A stretch of DNA of 64,000 nt from positions 4,154,001 to 4,218,000 of the forward strand of contig NZ_AP018164.1 of NCBI RefSeq assembly GCF_002356315.1. Direction: 5' to 3'. Below are positions 17,423 through 26,077 of the stretch, piece by piece. Both the position numbers and the translations under genes were made by a program. Positions within the stretch are counted from its first letter, which is position 1. Each line of letters begins with the position of its first letter. The DNA comes from Mycobacterium shigaense. Lineage in GTDB: Bacteria; Actinomycetota; Actinomycetes; Mycobacteriales; Mycobacteriaceae. Below the pieces are notes generated by a model. It saw only the letters and a list, made by a program, of their open reading frames with translations. It ran no database searches and had not been told where the DNA came from.

Positions 17423-20400
17423 CCCGGGCGCCGACTGCTCGATCGCCGGGGCCGGCTCACCCGGAGGAGGCTCGGGGAATCGCAATAGCGACCCCGGCGC
17501 GAGCTCTTCGACCCGGCCGCGACATTCGATGATCACCGGCGGAACGTCTCGGGGTTCGGCGCTGATCTCGACACCCTTTCCGCTGACCCGCACGTGCAGA
17601 TGGTGTCCGCGGTAATGAAGCGGAAAACCTAGTCCACCAAGCGAATCGGGCCAGTTCGGGGCGAACACGAGGCGATTCTCCCGTATCTCGAGGCCGGTGA
17701 AGCACCGCTGCACGAGGTCGACACTGCCGGCCATCGCGGCGAGGTGAACGCCTTCGGATGTGGTGCCACCCTGGATATCGGCGACATCGGACTTGAGCAC
17801 TTCGTGGAAGAACTCCATCGCCCGATCACGATTGGCTCTGGCGAGCACCCACGAATGCACGACGCCACTGAGCGTCGAACCGTGCGACGTGCGGGCGAGG
17901 TAGTAGTCGACCATGATCGGGATCTGCTTGCGCGGGAAGTCGTAACCGAGACGGTTGAGCAACTCCTCCAATGCATCTGCCGAGAGCAGGTACAGCAGCA
18001 TGAGGACGTCGGCCTGCTTCGAGGCCTTGTACCTGTTGACGTCGTCATTTTCGGCTTCGAGGATGCGGTCCAGCCGTTGCATGTTGCCGTAGCGCCGGCG
18101 ATATCGGGGCCAATCGAGTTCGTCGAGGTCTTCGTACCCTTCGAACTGGCTTATCACGCCGTCGTGGAAGGGAACGAACATCCGCCGGCTGACATGATGC
18201 CAGTGCGCCAGCTCCGCATCGGTGAGGTTCAGCGTCTCGCGGATGTCGAGCCGATTCGGCAGGGGCACCAACTCGAGCGCGTCGAGCGCACGCAGGATCA
18301 CCCACACCGCCATCACATTCGTGTAAGCGTTGTTGTCGACGCCCTCGTACGGCCGGTTGGGATACCCCGAATGAAACTCATCGGGCCCGATCACGCCGTA
18401 GATGCCGTAGCGGTCGCTCTTTTCGTCGTAAGTCGTTCTGCTCACCCAAAATCGGGCGATCTCCACCAACAACTCGGCGCCGTAATCGATCAGGTAGGCG
18501 AGGTCTGCGGTCGCCTGGTAGAACTGCCAGACGTTGTAGGCGACCGCGATGCCGATGTGGTGGGCCAGGTGGCTGGGATCGGGATTCCACCGGCCCGACC
18601 GCGGATTGAGATGCAACTCCGGGCTTTCCTCGCGCCCGTCGCTTCCCGACTGCCACGGAAACATCGCTCCGGCGTAGCCGGCCAGCTTGGCCGCACGGCG
18701 AGCCTCCAGGAGCCGCCGGTAGCGGTAGCGCAGCAACGCCCGGGTGACCGTCGGCAGCCGCAGGTTGAGCACCCGAAAAATGAAAACCTCGTCCCAGAAC
18801 ACATGGCCGCGGTACGCCTCGCCATGCAACCCGCGCGCGGGAACCCCGACGTCGAGGTCTTCGCTGTTGTAGGAGACCGTCTGCAGGAGATGAAGCAGAT
18901 GCAGACGCAGGATGCGCAATTCGTCTGTGTGGTCGTCGAACTCGAAGGACAGCCGTTCCCACAGGTGCGCCCAGGTGACGGTGTGCGCCTCGAGTATCTC
19001 GGCGAAGCGCCCCTGGCGGCCGAGCCTGCGCCGCGCCCCGGCGGCCGGCTCCGAGGTCGCGACGTCGCGACCGGTGACAATCGTGACGACCTTCTCCACC
19101 GACACCGAGGCACCGAGGGTCAATTCAGTGCAGATGTCGTGGCCGATCTCGAAATCGCCCTCGAACACTCGATACGTCGCCGCGACAGGGACCTCGTTGT
19201 GCCACAGCATGGTTCGCGACCCGACCGCGATCGGAATCTGCGATTGCCTGGTCTGCACGGTCAACAGGACCGAATTCTCGGACAACTCGACTTTTTTCAG
19301 CGCCTCGAGGTGATTGCTGCTCAACTCGCGGTAGCGCTCCACCCCTGAATTGCGCACGTTACCGTCCACGGTCGACCGGATCTCGATCGTCCCCGACCAA
19401 TCCTCGGCGGTGATCGTGGTCTCGAGAGCTCCGATGTGGGCCATGTGCATGGCCACGAACCTGCGTTGGGTCACCGCGGTCGTGCGTCCCGCGGCGTCGC
19501 GGAAGCGAAGCTCCCGGGTCAGCACCGCAGCACGCAGATCGAAGGTCTGCCGATAGGACAACAACGTGACGGCGTCGACGTCGAACCAGTCTTCCCCGTC
19601 GATGCGGAATGTCAGCGAAAGCCAGTTGGGCAGGTTCACCAGGCTTTCGTGGCCCATCTGGTGGCCGGCCACGACGTCTTCGAGGCGGTTGTAGACACCA
19701 CCGGCATAGGTGCCGGGGTAATGAACCTTGCCGGCGGCGGATTCGGGCGCCGCTCCCCTGGTGGCGAAGTAGCCGTTGCCGACGGTGCACAATGCTTCGC
19801 GGAGCTTCTCGCTGGGCGGATCGTAGCCCTCGAACGACAGCAGCCACGCCTCGTCGGAGGTCTCCCGCCGATAGGTCAGCAGGCCGGCTCCCCGGCGCAG
19901 GAATTCGCATACCTCGCGGGGGCTGCTCAGCGTGAACCGGGCCGCCGTCGGGCGGCCGCCGTCTTCGTCGTTGCGCACCACCACCCCGACGCCACCGAAT
20001 CGGATCGCGTCGAACGCGTCCTCGTCGGTGAGGTCGTCGCCGATGTAGAACGGCAGCGCGCGGCCGGTGTGGGGTATCTGGTCCTGGATCCAGACCAGCG
20101 CCGCGCCTTTGTCCCAGTCGATATCCGGCCGAAGCTCGACGACCTTGCGGCCGCTCGTCACCCGTAGCCCATATTGGCGGCCCCGTCGATGCGTAGCGGC
20201 AACGATGTGGCCGACGAACCGGGGGTCGGCGTTGCGGTAGTGGACGGCGACGCCGAAACGCTTGTGCTCGACCCGTGCGCCGGACACACCCTGCAGCTCC
20301 TCGCGGAGTTCGGCCGTTGCCTTTTCCAACGCCGGCACCGCGGCCAGCGCCGCGTCGTTGTGGTGGTAGCTGCCGTCAGGGCCGGTCAGTTCGAAGCCGT

Positions 20401-21106
20401 GGCTGCCGGCGTACCAGATTCCCGGTAAGCCGACGCGCTGCCGAAGGTCCGCGAGGTCTCGACCGCTCAAGATCGCGACCGGGCACAGCGCGGCGAGACT
20501 CTGCAGAGCCGCGGCCGCGCCCTCGACCAGCTGGGCCGCGTCGGGATCGGCGACGATGTCCGACAACGTGCCGTCGAAGTCCAAGCACACCAACGGCTGC
20601 CGGCCGGCCGGGAGCACCGCCCCGATCAGCTGCCCATAGGAATCAAGGGCGTTCGGCAACGATGTCATGCGCCTGTCGCCGTTGCGGACGGCGACACCGG
20701 CAAGGTCGGCCAACACCACGTCGGCGCGAGACTGCCGCTGCTCGTCAGCCTGGCCCGCGTTGTCGACCGCGATCACCAGGGCGAAACCGTCGTCGCCGAC
20801 CGAATGCGCCGCGGCCCCGCAGACCTCGACGACGACGGACCGCTCCGGCGCCGCGCCGAGCCGACGGGCCGCTTCCGCTGCCGCGCCGTCGACACAGGCG
20901 ACGAACACGTCGGCGGCCCCGACCGCCCGCAGCACGTCCGCGCAGTCGCGGCTGGACGAATAGGCCGCGACCGGCACCGCGGCTTCGGCCAGCCTGCGCG
21001 CAAGGGCAACCGTCGATTCCCATACGGAAGCCGCAGCCGCGAGCAACCCCAGGTCGAAGACCACGGCATCGTGCAAACGGGGGTCGATGGTGACCGAAGT
21101 CCGCAC
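17411..21106 (-). CDS. otsB1: Trehalose-6-phosphate phosphatase fused to GH65 glycoside hydrolase/phosphorylase
   Basis: A 1231-residue fusion. Residues 1-150 resemble a HAD fold, but the nucleophile motif reads FDLGLLA, without the second Asp. Residues 170-410 form the OtsB phosphatase with CLDFDGT at 174-180 and GDDLTDEDAFD. From about residue 430 there is a GH65 domain with GPDEFHSG (Glu910, the expected general acid). It resembles Rv2006 (otsB1, 1327 aa), but lies between the ppdK and Rv1126c homologues. It is probably involved in trehalose or alpha-glucoside turnover; whether the OtsB domain is active in vivo is uncertain for this family. Confidence 0.88.
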   Translation of the reverse strand: MRTSVTIDPRLHDAVVFDLGLLAAAASVWESTVALARRLAEAAVPVAAYSSSRDCADVLRAVGAADVFVACVDGAAAEAARRLGAAPERSVVVEVCGAAAHSVGDDGFALVIAVDNAGQADEQRQSRADVVLADLAGVAVRNGDRRMTSLPNALDSYGQLIGAVLPAGRQPLVCLDFDGTLSDIVADPDAAQLVEGAAAALQSLAALCPVAILSGRDLADLRQRVGLPGIWYAGSHGFELTGPDGSYHHNDAALAAVPALEKATAELREELQGVSGARVEHKRFGVAVHYRNADPRFVGHIVAATHRRGRQYGLRVTSGRKVVELRPDIDWDKGAALVWIQDQIPHTGRALPFYIGDDLTDEDAFDAIRFGGVGVVVRNDEDGGRPTAARFTLSSPREVCEFLRRGAGLLTYRRETSDEAWLLSFEGYDPPSEKLREALCTVGNGYFATRGAAPESAAGKVHYPGTYAGGVYNRLEDVVAGHQMGHESLVNLPNWLSLTFRIDGEDWFDVDAVTLLSYRQTFDLRAAVLTRELRFRDAAGRTTAVTQRRFVAMHMAHIGALETTITAEDWSGTIEIRSTVDGNVRNSGVERYRELSSNHLEALKKVELSENSVLLTVQTRQSQIPIAVGSRTMLWHNEVPVAATYRVFEGDFEIGHDICTELTLGASVSVEKVVTIVTGRDVATSEPAAGARRRLGRQGRFAEILEAHTVTWAHLWERLSFEFDDHTDELRILRLHLLHLLQTVSYNSEDLDVGVPARGLHGEAYRGHVFWDEVFIFRVLNLRLPTVTRALLRYRYRRLLEARRAAKLAGYAGAMFPWQSGSDGREESPELHLNPRSGRWNPDPSHLAHHIGIAVAYNVWQFYQATADLAYLIDYGAELLVEIARFWVSRTTYDEKSDRYGIYGVIGPDEFHSGYPNRPYEGVDNNAYTNVMAVWVILRALDALELVPLPNRLDIRETLNLTDAELAHWHHVSRRMFVPFHDGVISQFEGYEDLDELDWPRYRRRYGNMQRLDRILEAENDDVNRYKASKQADVLMLLYLLSADALEELLNRLGYDFPRKQIPIMVDYYLARTSHGSTLSGVVHSWVLARANRDRAMEFFHEVLKSDVADIQGGTTSEGVHLAAMAGSVDLVQRCFTGLEIRENRLVFAPNWPDSLGGLGFPLHYRGHHLHVRVSGKGVEISAEPRDVPPVIIECRGRVEELAPGSLLRFPEPPPGEPAPAIEQSAPGSAG

Positions 21107-21293
21107 GTGTCTACCCCTATCGCCGACGGTCGGGCAGGTTATCCCGCTCTGTGACGTACCATCGCCGACATAAACTGTGCGTGTTTGTCCCGCACTGAGA
21201 TAGGGGCTTTCGTCCCACAGCAGGCGACGGATGTCATCGTGTGCACGTCGTCGTACCGCCCATCGCGTTCTGGAGGCTCGGAAGGATTCGGTG

Positions 21294-21899
21294 ATGATCG
21301 AGCTGAAAGTCCTTCAGGCAGTTCGCCTCAAAGGCCGCATCGATCCTGGCCAGCTCGCAGCCACCGTCGGCGAGGACCCCGCCGCGGTCACCGAGGCGGT
21401 CACGGCGGCGGCCCGGGCCGGCTTCCTGGTCGAAAATAAGATGCTTCGGCTGTCTGCGCAGGGCCGCACCCGACTCAGCGAGCTGCTTGCGGCCGAACGC
21501 GAGCACATCGACGGGACGGCGGTCGAGGCCGTCTACGACGAGTTCCGGGCCGTCAACACCGAATTCAAAGCCCTGGTTACCGACTGGCAGCTCAAGAACC
21601 GCGAGCCGAACGCGCACGACGACGCGGAATACGACGCGGCAGTGCTGGCTCGGCTCGCCGACGTACACGCGCGGGTGGTGCCGATCATTCGCCGAGCCGC
21701 GACGCAATTGCCGCGACTGAGCGCATATTCGGTCAAGTTGGTTGCGGCACTGGACAACCTCGAGGCCGGCGACACCACCTGGCTGACCCGGCCGCTGATC
21801 GACTCCTATCACACGGTGTGGTTCGAACTGCACGAGGAGCTGATCGGGGCCGCCGGTTTGACCCGCGAGGAAGCCGCCAGATCCGGCGACGCGCACTAG
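21294..21899 (+). CDS. Winged-helix-like protein, Rv1126c homologue
   Basis: 201 residues. The N-terminal 70 look like a winged helix (MIELKVLQAVRLKGRIDPGQLAATVGEDPAAVTEAVTAA split as helix-turn-helix). The C-terminal 130 form a helical domain rich in acidic and aromatic residues. Length and position match Rv1126c, which neighbours ppdK in M. tuberculosis; here otsB1 separates the pair. The ATG follows GAAGGA. It could be a regulator or a PpdK partner; no function is assigned. Confidence 0.75.
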   Translation: MIELKVLQAVRLKGRIDPGQLAATVGEDPAAVTEAVTAAARAGFLVENKMLRLSAQGRTRLSELLAAEREHIDGTAVEAVYDEFRAVNTEFKALVTDWQLKNREPNAHDDAEYDAAVLARLADVHARVVPIIRRAATQLPRLSAYSVKLVAALDNLEAGDTTWLTRPLIDSYHTVWFELHEELIGAAGLTREEAARSGDAH

Positions 21900-21924
21900 G
21901 TTCTGCTGCGAAGGCGTACGGGTC

Positions 21925-23166
21925 CTAGAGCGCGGCGTCAAGGCGCGCGACGTAGGCGTCGACGTCCTGGACCGCGGACTCGGCGGCATGAACGCTGACG
22001 GCGATGATCTCACCGATGCCGTGCACCCCGTGCGTCAGGCTCATCGCGGGACCCAGCGTCGGGCACGCCGTCGCCAGTATCACCGGCGCTCCCCCGAATT
22101 CCAGATCGGCGGGCCCGCGGTTGACGCTGGACACCACGGTGTTGCCCAGCACCTGCACGGGCCGGACATCGGGGTCGAACAGCGAGACGCCCCAACGCAG
22201 CAGCGGCGCGGGCATCGCGGCGAAGGCCCGGTCGGCCGAGCGGACGGCCGGATGCTCGAAGCGACGCCGGCCGTTGCTCAGGTCCGCGGCGATTTGCTGC
22301 ATTCTCGCGGTCCGGTCCAGCCGCGGATACAGCCCGACGACGACATTACCGAAGTGATTATGTGCTTGCCTTACACCGGGTTTCGTCATCGGAACTTCCG
22401 CCCCCAGCGAATCTGCCGCCCCGCCGAACACGGCCGACAGCGCCGCGGAGACCGCGGACAGCGCCGCGACGGTGACCGTGGGACCCTGCAGCTGCGAGCG
22501 ATGCCGCACCAGCATGCGCAACGATCGCGCGCCGTCCGGGCGGGCGTTGGTGGACAGGGGCGGCCGGTACCCCACCCCCGGCGCGAGCCGCCCCGCGCGC
22601 GTGTCGCGAACCAGCAACCGATGGGTGCGGGCCGCGTCGAACGCACGCCAGGGCAAGAAGCCCTTCGGGGGCCGTCGCACCTCGGGCACCGGGACCGGCC
22701 GCCCGAACAGCCAGGCCGCCAATTCCGAGGCCCGGACGCCGTCGGCCAGTGCATGCGGGACCTGCATGACCGCGACCGTCCCCGGCCCCCTCGCACCGGG
22801 AATACCGAGTACCGGCGCAAATATGTGTATCCGCCAAGGCATCTCGCGCATGTCCAACTGGTTTTCGGCCAGGCCGGCCACCGCCGACAGGCAGCCGTCC
22901 CAGCCGGCGTCGGCCGCGTCGCGGTGCACCACCCAATCCGGCCCGACCTCCGCCGGCACCCATTGCGGATACGTCAACGCCGCGCCGTCGCGGACCCGTA
23001 CCGCCAGATCGGGGCTCTCGGAGGCGCGACGCCGCAGGTCGGCCATCGTGCGCTCGAGGTCGGCCGCCTCGCCGTCGAACGCGTAGAGCATGAAGTCGTC
23101 GTTGCGGACTTTGGCCGACATCCAATAGAACTGCGCATCGACGGCCGCCATCCGGTGTGCCGTCAC
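21925..23166 (-). CDS. WS/DGAT-like acyltransferase-fold protein (DUF1298)
   Basis: About 413 residues, from a GTG at 23166 (alternative ATG 23151). The wax-ester synthase/diacylglycerol acyltransferase fold shows MAAVDAQFYWMSA at the start, VPHALADGVRA in place of the canonical HHxxxDG, and a C-terminal PVQVLGNTVVSSVNRGPADLEFGG. The acyltransferase motif has lost its first His (PHALADG), so activity is doubtful. It matches Rv1125 in size and place, and runs 9 bp over the end of ephC if GTG 23166 is used, suggesting coupling. Confidence 0.78.
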   Translation of the reverse strand: MTAHRMAAVDAQFYWMSAKVRNDDFMLYAFDGEAADLERTMADLRRRASESPDLAVRVRDGAALTYPQWVPAEVGPDWVVHRDAADAGWDGCLSAVAGLAENQLDMREMPWRIHIFAPVLGIPGARGPGTVAVMQVPHALADGVRASELAAWLFGRPVPVPEVRRPPKGFLPWRAFDAARTHRLLVRDTRAGRLAPGVGYRPPLSTNARPDGARSLRMLVRHRSQLQGPTVTVAALSAVSAALSAVFGGAADSLGAEVPMTKPGVRQAHNHFGNVVVGLYPRLDRTARMQQIAADLSNGRRRFEHPAVRSADRAFAAMPAPLLRWGVSLFDPDVRPVQVLGNTVVSSVNRGPADLEFGGAPVILATACPTLGPAMSLTHGVHGIGEIIAVSVHAAESAVQDVDAYVARLDAAL

Positions 23167-23171
23167 GGGCG

Positions 23172-24074
23172 TCAGGTGGCTGGACCGATGAAGGCCAGTA
23201 TCCGCTCGGCGACCTTCTCCGGCTGTTCCAGCTGCAGGAAATGACCGGCGTGATCGACGATGGTGACGTCGCTGCCGGGCGGCAGCACCTTTTCCGTCCA
23301 GTGCGCGAAAGCCGGTGTCATGCAACCGTCCTCGAGACCGTGTAGATACAGGGTCGGCAGGATGGGTGCCTCGGTCCAGCGCTGGTTCAACTCGGCGTAG
23401 CGCTGCGGCGGCCGGGTGTTGCGCAGCGTGGCGCGGTAGGTCCCCAAGGCCGCGCGCCAGCTCTCCGGTGTTCCGATGGCGGCGTCGACGTGGCGCAGGT
23501 CCTCCTCGGCGCCGCGATACCCCGGCGACCACCGCCGCCACAGCAGCGGCAGCACCCAGGGGGCGGATCGCTCCGGCAGGAACGGCAGCTGGAAATAGAA
23601 CATGTACCAGCTGCGCAGCAGCTGACGCGGCAGTTGACGGATCAGCCGACCACGCTCGGTCACGTGACCCCGGAACGCCGCGGAGACCGGCACCGACATG
23701 ATCACGGCCTTGGTGAACGGGCTGTCGGGCATCGCAGCCAGCCCCGTCGCGGTCAGCGCGCCCCAATCGTGGCCGACCACGACGTCGCGGTCGGTGCCGC
23801 CCGCGGCCGCGCGCACCCGCAGGGCGTCTTCCATCATCGCGCCGACGTGATAACTGCCGTCGTCCGGAATCGCCGACGGCGCGTACCCGCGGTTAAACGG
23901 CGCGATCACCCGCCAGCCCGACGCCGCGAGCAGCGGGGCCACCTTGCGCCACCCGTAGGCGGTATCGGGGAAGCCGTGCAGACACACTGCGATCGGGCCG
24001 TTCGGATCACCCCAGGTCAGCGCCTTCAGATCAGCCGGCGGTCCCGGCACGTCGATCCAACGTGGCTCCGTCAC
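23172..24074 (-). CDS. ephC: Epoxide hydrolase-like alpha/beta hydrolase
   Basis: About 300 residues of the alpha/beta-hydrolase fold. The oxyanion motif HGFP is in AVCLHGFPDTAYGWRK, the nucleophile Asp is in VVGHDWGA, and the catalytic His is in DHAGHFLQLEQP, typical of epoxide hydrolases. It corresponds to Rv1124. GTG 24074 (VTEPRWIDV) is used; a TTG at 24083 is also possible. It is followed immediately by the DUF1298 gene. Confidence 0.85.
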   Translation of the reverse strand: MTEPRWIDVPGPPADLKALTWGDPNGPIAVCLHGFPDTAYGWRKVAPLLAASGWRVIAPFNRGYAPSAIPDDGSYHVGAMMEDALRVRAAAGGTDRDVVVGHDWGALTATGLAAMPDSPFTKAVIMSVPVSAAFRGHVTERGRLIRQLPRQLLRSWYMFYFQLPFLPERSAPWVLPLLWRRWSPGYRGAEEDLRHVDAAIGTPESWRAALGTYRATLRNTRPPQRYAELNQRWTEAPILPTLYLHGLEDGCMTPAFAHWTEKVLPPGSDVTIVDHAGHFLQLEQPEKVAERILAFIGPAT

Positions 24075-24302
24075 ACGGACCAACCTAACGCGTGCGGGTA
24101 CCTGGCCGGAACCACGCCTCGCCGTGTTTGGTCGCGCTCGGCGCGTCCTGCCGCGGCCGCCCTGTCGGGGACGTCATCGGCAAACTACTGGCGCAGAGGG
24201 GACTTCAGCCCCTACCGGTCGAGAGCCCAGTGCCAAAAGATGACGTCGAAGGATCACGTCAAAGGATCCTCGTCCCCGCACCGGAGAGCAAGGGAGCGCA
24301 CC

Positions 24303-24611
24303 GTGCAGCCGAGGGCAGATACCCAGCACCGCCAAGACCCTCGTCGCACCGGACAGCGCAGTCTGGGCGCCGCCGAAGGCGTGCTAGTTGCCCTCCGTCA
24401 CTGCACCCTCGACGAGGCGTTCATCGATATCGTCGAGACGGCCAAACGGCACGGTGTGGCGCCATTGGAGTTGGCCAATGCACTCGTGGCCGTCGCTCAA
24501 AACGACGAGAGCCGCGACCGTGACGATGCGGCCATTGCGGCGGCTGACCAACAGTGGGGAACGCTATTCAGCCGCGCCATGTCCTACGGTGGTGACCGCG
24601 GCCACGAGTGA
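24303..24611 (+). CDS. ANTAR-domain-only RNA-binding protein
   Basis: A 102-residue protein whose middle, AAEGVLVALRHCTLDEAF and the following helix ending ELANALVAVAQ, matches the three-helix ANTAR domain. ANTAR proteins bind paired hexaloop RNA hairpins and prevent termination. No receiver or GAF sensor is attached. GTG 24303 has AGGGAG 6 nt upstream. It lies in a patch absent from the M. tuberculosis interval, next to an HspX paralogue. Confidence 0.7.
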   Translation: MQPRADTQHRQDPRRTGQRSLGAAEGVLVALRHCTLDEAFIDIVETAKRHGVAPLELANALVAVAQNDESRDRDDAAIAAADQQWGTLFSRAMSYGGDRGHE

Positions 24612-24726
24612 GCTGGCTGATAAGAGTCCGAGTCCCGCTGGGCAGAACGTCAACCGGCCGTGTCGGATCGCGATCGATCCAAGGCACAGCCGGTTGCTTA
24701 CGTCACGACCACAGTCGGCTACTGCC

Positions 24727-25014
24727 TTACTCCTGACCGTCAGACTTGCTCAACGCCCGGTCTGCAGTCCGGACCAGCTTCTGGTTGAACTGATATTGAG
24801 CGGCGACGAGCCTGTCGGCCAACTCGATCGCGGCGTCGACGATCTTTGTGCGCAGCGGTTGGACCGACTCGGGAATTGCCTCATCGACAGCCTGACGGAA
24901 CTTCCGCAGGGCCTCGGCCGCAGCGTGCTGGCCCAGCTTGGCCGATTCGTGAATCTCGTCGAGTAGATCACCCGAACGGGAAGTCGCGGAACGTGATTCG
25001 GTGGTTTGAGCCAT
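24727..25014 (-). CDS. Small helical protein of unknown function
   Basis: 95 residues, nearly all predicted helix, with alternating hydrophobic and charged positions (LLDEIHESAKLGQHAAAEALRKF, IVDAAIELADRLVAAQYQFNQKLV), phasin- or coiled-coil-like. The ATG at 25014 follows AAAGGA. It is on the same strand as, and 91 bp downstream of, the HspX-like gene, so it is probably co-transcribed and stress-induced. I do not recognise the family with confidence. Confidence 0.65.
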   Translation of the reverse strand: MAQTTESRSATSRSGDLLDEIHESAKLGQHAAAEALRKFRQAVDEAIPESVQPLRTKIVDAAIELADRLVAAQYQFNQKLVRTADRALSKSDGQE

Positions 25015-25105
25015 GCCTAATCCTTTCTTACTGGTTACCCCGCGCCGACGCCACACCGTCGGTGACAGAGATCCGGCCACGGAGGGTCGATGGGTGAAAT
25101 CAGGC

Positions 25106-25537
25106 TTAACCGGCGGCCTTTACCGTGATGTGCTTTTCCGTGGGAGTCGTGGCTTTCTGTTCGGGAACGGAGACGTCCACGGTCAGGATGCCCTTCTCGT
25201 AGCTGGCATTGATGTCGTCTTCATCGGCGCCGGTCGGCAAACTTATCGAACGAGTGAACGAGCCGTAGGCGAATTCCGATCGGCCGTTGGTCTGCTTCTT
25301 TTCGGTGCGCTCGGCCTTGATCGTCAACTCGCCGTCACGCACGGTGATGTCGACGTCCTTGGCCGGATCGATGCCGGGCAGTTCGGCGCGCAACAGGTAA
25401 TGACCGTCCTGCACCTCGTCCTCGAGCCGGATCAGGTTGCCATGACGCAGCGCTGCGATCCCCGGAAAGCCGGTCCACAGGTCCGACCACTCCGGCAGCC
25501 ACGGGCGAGTGTGCTGGCGCACTGGAAGATTGGTCAT
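25106..25537 (-). CDS. Hsp20/alpha-crystallin small heat-shock protein, HspX (Acr) paralogue
   Basis: 143 residues with strong resemblance to the 16-kDa antigen HspX: LPVRQH near the start, RLEDEVQDGHYLLRAELPGIDP, KDVDITVRDGELTIKAERTE, then SEFAYGSF and KGILTVDVSVPE. It is an ATP-independent chaperone that forms oligomers. The ATG at 25537 follows a perfect AAGGAGGA. A DosR-like box lies about 70 bp upstream, so induction under hypoxia is expected. It could be the organism's hspX itself or an extra copy. Confidence 0.92.
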   Translation of the reverse strand: MTNLPVRQHTRPWLPEWSDLWTGFPGIAALRHGNLIRLEDEVQDGHYLLRAELPGIDPAKDVDITVRDGELTIKAERTEKKQTNGRSEFAYGSFTRSISLPTGADEDDINASYEKGILTVDVSVPEQKATTPTEKHITVKAAG

Positions 25538-25605
25538 GAGTCCTCCTTGGTGTCGTGCTGCTGATGGATGTCTGCAACAATTTTCGATCGACGGATCCCT
25601 CGGCA

Positions 25606-25625
25606 ATAGGGACCGAAGTCACCTA
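25606..25625 (-). promoter_or_regulatory. Candidate DosR/DevR box upstream of the hspX-like gene
   Basis: Read on the minus strand, TAGGTGACTTCGGTCCCTAT matches the 20-bp DosR palindrome consensus (TTSGGGACTWWAGTCCCSAA) at 14 of 20 positions, including the GAC and GTCCC cores. It is centred about 78 bp before the hspX-like ATG. Confidence 0.5.
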
Positions 25626-25781
25626 CCTCGGCACCGCTCACCGAGACCCGGAAGGTACACCGCAGAACTACCGCGCTGTCATTCGAATAGGTTGAACCGC
25701 AAGGTGATTTGTCGTTAACGGCAGTCACGGCGATGGTGGCGCCGTTGGCTGCTGCGTGGCGCGTATCCCTCGGCGCCAGGC

Positions 25782-25822
25782 TTCCTCGCGATCTCGGTGA
25801 ATTCGGGCCCACCGGCGAGGAA
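25782..25822 (+). promoter_or_regulatory. Hairpin in the leader of the 55-residue ORF
   Basis: TTCCTCGC (25782-25789) plus CGGTG (25795-25799) pair with CACCG (25810-25814) plus GCGAGGAA (25815-25822). This gives a 13-bp stem with a 5-nt bulge. It lies 49 nt before the zinc-ribbon-like ORF in the divergent hspX region and may be a structured 5' leader. Confidence 0.35.
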
Positions 25823-25870
25823 AGACGAGGAAAATAATGCCGAGCGAGGGGCCGAACAAAGGAGTGTGCA

Positions 25871-26038
25871 ATGGCCGCAGACCCGCAATGTGCCCGCTGC
25901 AAGCAACCGATCGGGCCGGGATGGCTCTATTTGAGTGCGCACCGTCGTGGCCAGGCCGCGACGACGGAAGACGACACGGTATTCATTCACGTACCCGGGG
26001 AATGCCCTCGGCCAGGCGAGCACGCGCCGCCCGGCTAG
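25871..26038 (+). CDS. 55-residue cysteine/histidine-rich (zinc-ribbon-like) protein
   Basis: An ORF with an excellent ribosome site (AAAGGAG at 25858-25864, 6-nt spacer) and strong G/C third-position bias. It has Cys7 and Cys10 (CARC), His24, His40, Cys45 and His51, enough ligands for one zinc ion. It is divergent from the HspX-like gene and convergent with a secreted-protein gene. Too short for usual ORF cut-offs, it may be missed by annotation. No family recognised; possibly a small stress-linked metal-binding or adaptor protein. Confidence 0.6.
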   Translation: MAADPQCARCKQPIGPGWLYLSAHRRGQAATTEDDTVFIHVPGECPRPGEHAPPG

Positions 26039-26077
26039 CCGGGTCGCCCAGTCCGCCAACGGGTTTCATACACGTCG

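Noticed and set aside
20275..21093. 272-codon Arg/Pro-rich ORF opposite otsB1
   Set aside because: Composition typical of an out-of-frame shadow in high-GC DNA; no family features.
23167..23766. 200-residue N-terminal extension of the DUF1298 protein
   Set aside because: It overlaps ephC in another frame; the GTG at 23166 gives the family's usual length.
25796..25816. Second DosR-like box near the zinc-ribbon-like ORF
   Set aside because: Only about half of the consensus positions match; the stretch is better explained as part of a hairpin.
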